Source of the DNA: JBGTKH01 sp041744735
Lineage (GTDB): Bacteria; Planctomycetota; Planctomycetia; Pirellulales; Pirellulaceae
Length of the DNA: 5,270 nucleotides
Assembly: GCA_041744735.1 (NCBI GenBank)
Contig: JBGTKH010000162.1
Coordinates: 1-5,270, forward strand
Direction: 5' to 3'
Each line of letters begins with the position of its first letter. The first letter of the stretch is position 1. The translations under genes and the position numbers were made by a program. This document shows positions 5,193 through 5,270 of this stretch, piece by piece. The notes below the pieces were generated by a model. That model had not been told where the DNA came from. It worked only from the letters and a program-made list of their open reading frames with translations, and did not search any database.

Positions 5193-5270
5193 CTGACCGA
5201 AGTATTCCTCGCACCCGCCGGTGCCAGCCTAGTGCTCCGTCTCGCGTAAACTGATGGGTGTAGCCGAACT
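5193..5270 (-). other. flgB leader region, no firm promoter
   Basis: This is the only visible sequence upstream of the operon. It contains GAGGA (5206-5210), a possible weak ribosome-binding site, and a small hairpin at 5211-5224 (GCACC-loop-GGTGC, 5-bp stem). No good sigma-70 -35/-10 pair is seen. A TGGCAC...TGC string resembles a sigma-54 site but has the wrong spacing and sits too close to the start codon. The promoter is probably beyond the right edge, or the operon begins further upstream. Confidence 0.4.

Noticed and set aside
5211..5227. Sigma-54-like promoter upstream of flgB (minus strand TGGCACCGGCGGGTGC)
   Set aside because: The GG-to-GC distance is one base longer than the strict sigma-54 spacing, and the transcript start would leave almost no leader and no room for the ribosome-binding site.
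5246..5269. Sigma-28-like TAAA...GCCGA on the plus strand at the right edge
   Set aside because: Spacing between the two halves is about three bases too short, it points away from the operon, and it runs into the window edge.

Overview
The window is a compact flagellar basal-body gene cluster, read entirely on the minus strand from right to left: flgB, flgC, fliE, fliF, fliG, fliH. This is the classical order of the early (class II-type) flagellar operon in many bacteria. All six proteins have intact reading frames and recognisable family signatures. The base composition is moderately GC-rich. The spacers hold short palindromic and tandem repeats of a style I associate from memory with Planctomycetes (Pirellulales-like genomes). 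That taxonomic guess rests on the repeats and general protein character, not on a marker gene.

Layout, in order of transcription: 5270-5193 is the flgB leader, with no convincing promoter. It is followed by flgB (5192-4779) and a 73-bp spacer holding an imperfect inverted repeat. Next come flgC (4705-4295) and a 118-bp spacer filled by a palindromic/direct repeat array built on GGACGGATT. Then fliE (4176-3877), fliF (3850-2183) and fliG (2168-954) follow in tight succession, with gaps of 26 and 14 bp. A 212-bp spacer then carries three tandem 30-bp units plus an inverted copy, followed by fliH (741-79). At 1-66 there is an 18-bp perfect inverted repeat at the left edge. It overlaps either the 3' end of a convergent plus-strand gene or the start of a further minus-strand gene (the position where fliI is usually found); the window cannot decide between them.

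How the genes work together: FliF builds the MS-ring in the inner membrane. FliE joins that ring to the proximal rod, and FlgB and FlgC are proximal rod subunits. FliG sits on the cytoplasmic face of FliF as the rotor/switch subunit touched by the stator. FliH is the export-ATPase regulator and peripheral stalk of the flagellar type III secretion system.

The most interesting protein-level feature is FliG. It is about 60 residues longer than usual because of an acidic insertion before the C-terminal domain. Its torque helix also lacks the two acidic residues that are standard in E. coli FliG, having Arg-Gln instead. The most interesting DNA-level feature is that three of the five intra-operon spacers each carry a different inverted-repeat element, while the fliE-fliF-fliG junctions are repeat-free. 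I see no CRISPR array, transposase, tRNA or rRNA, and no clearly novel defence or metabolic system.
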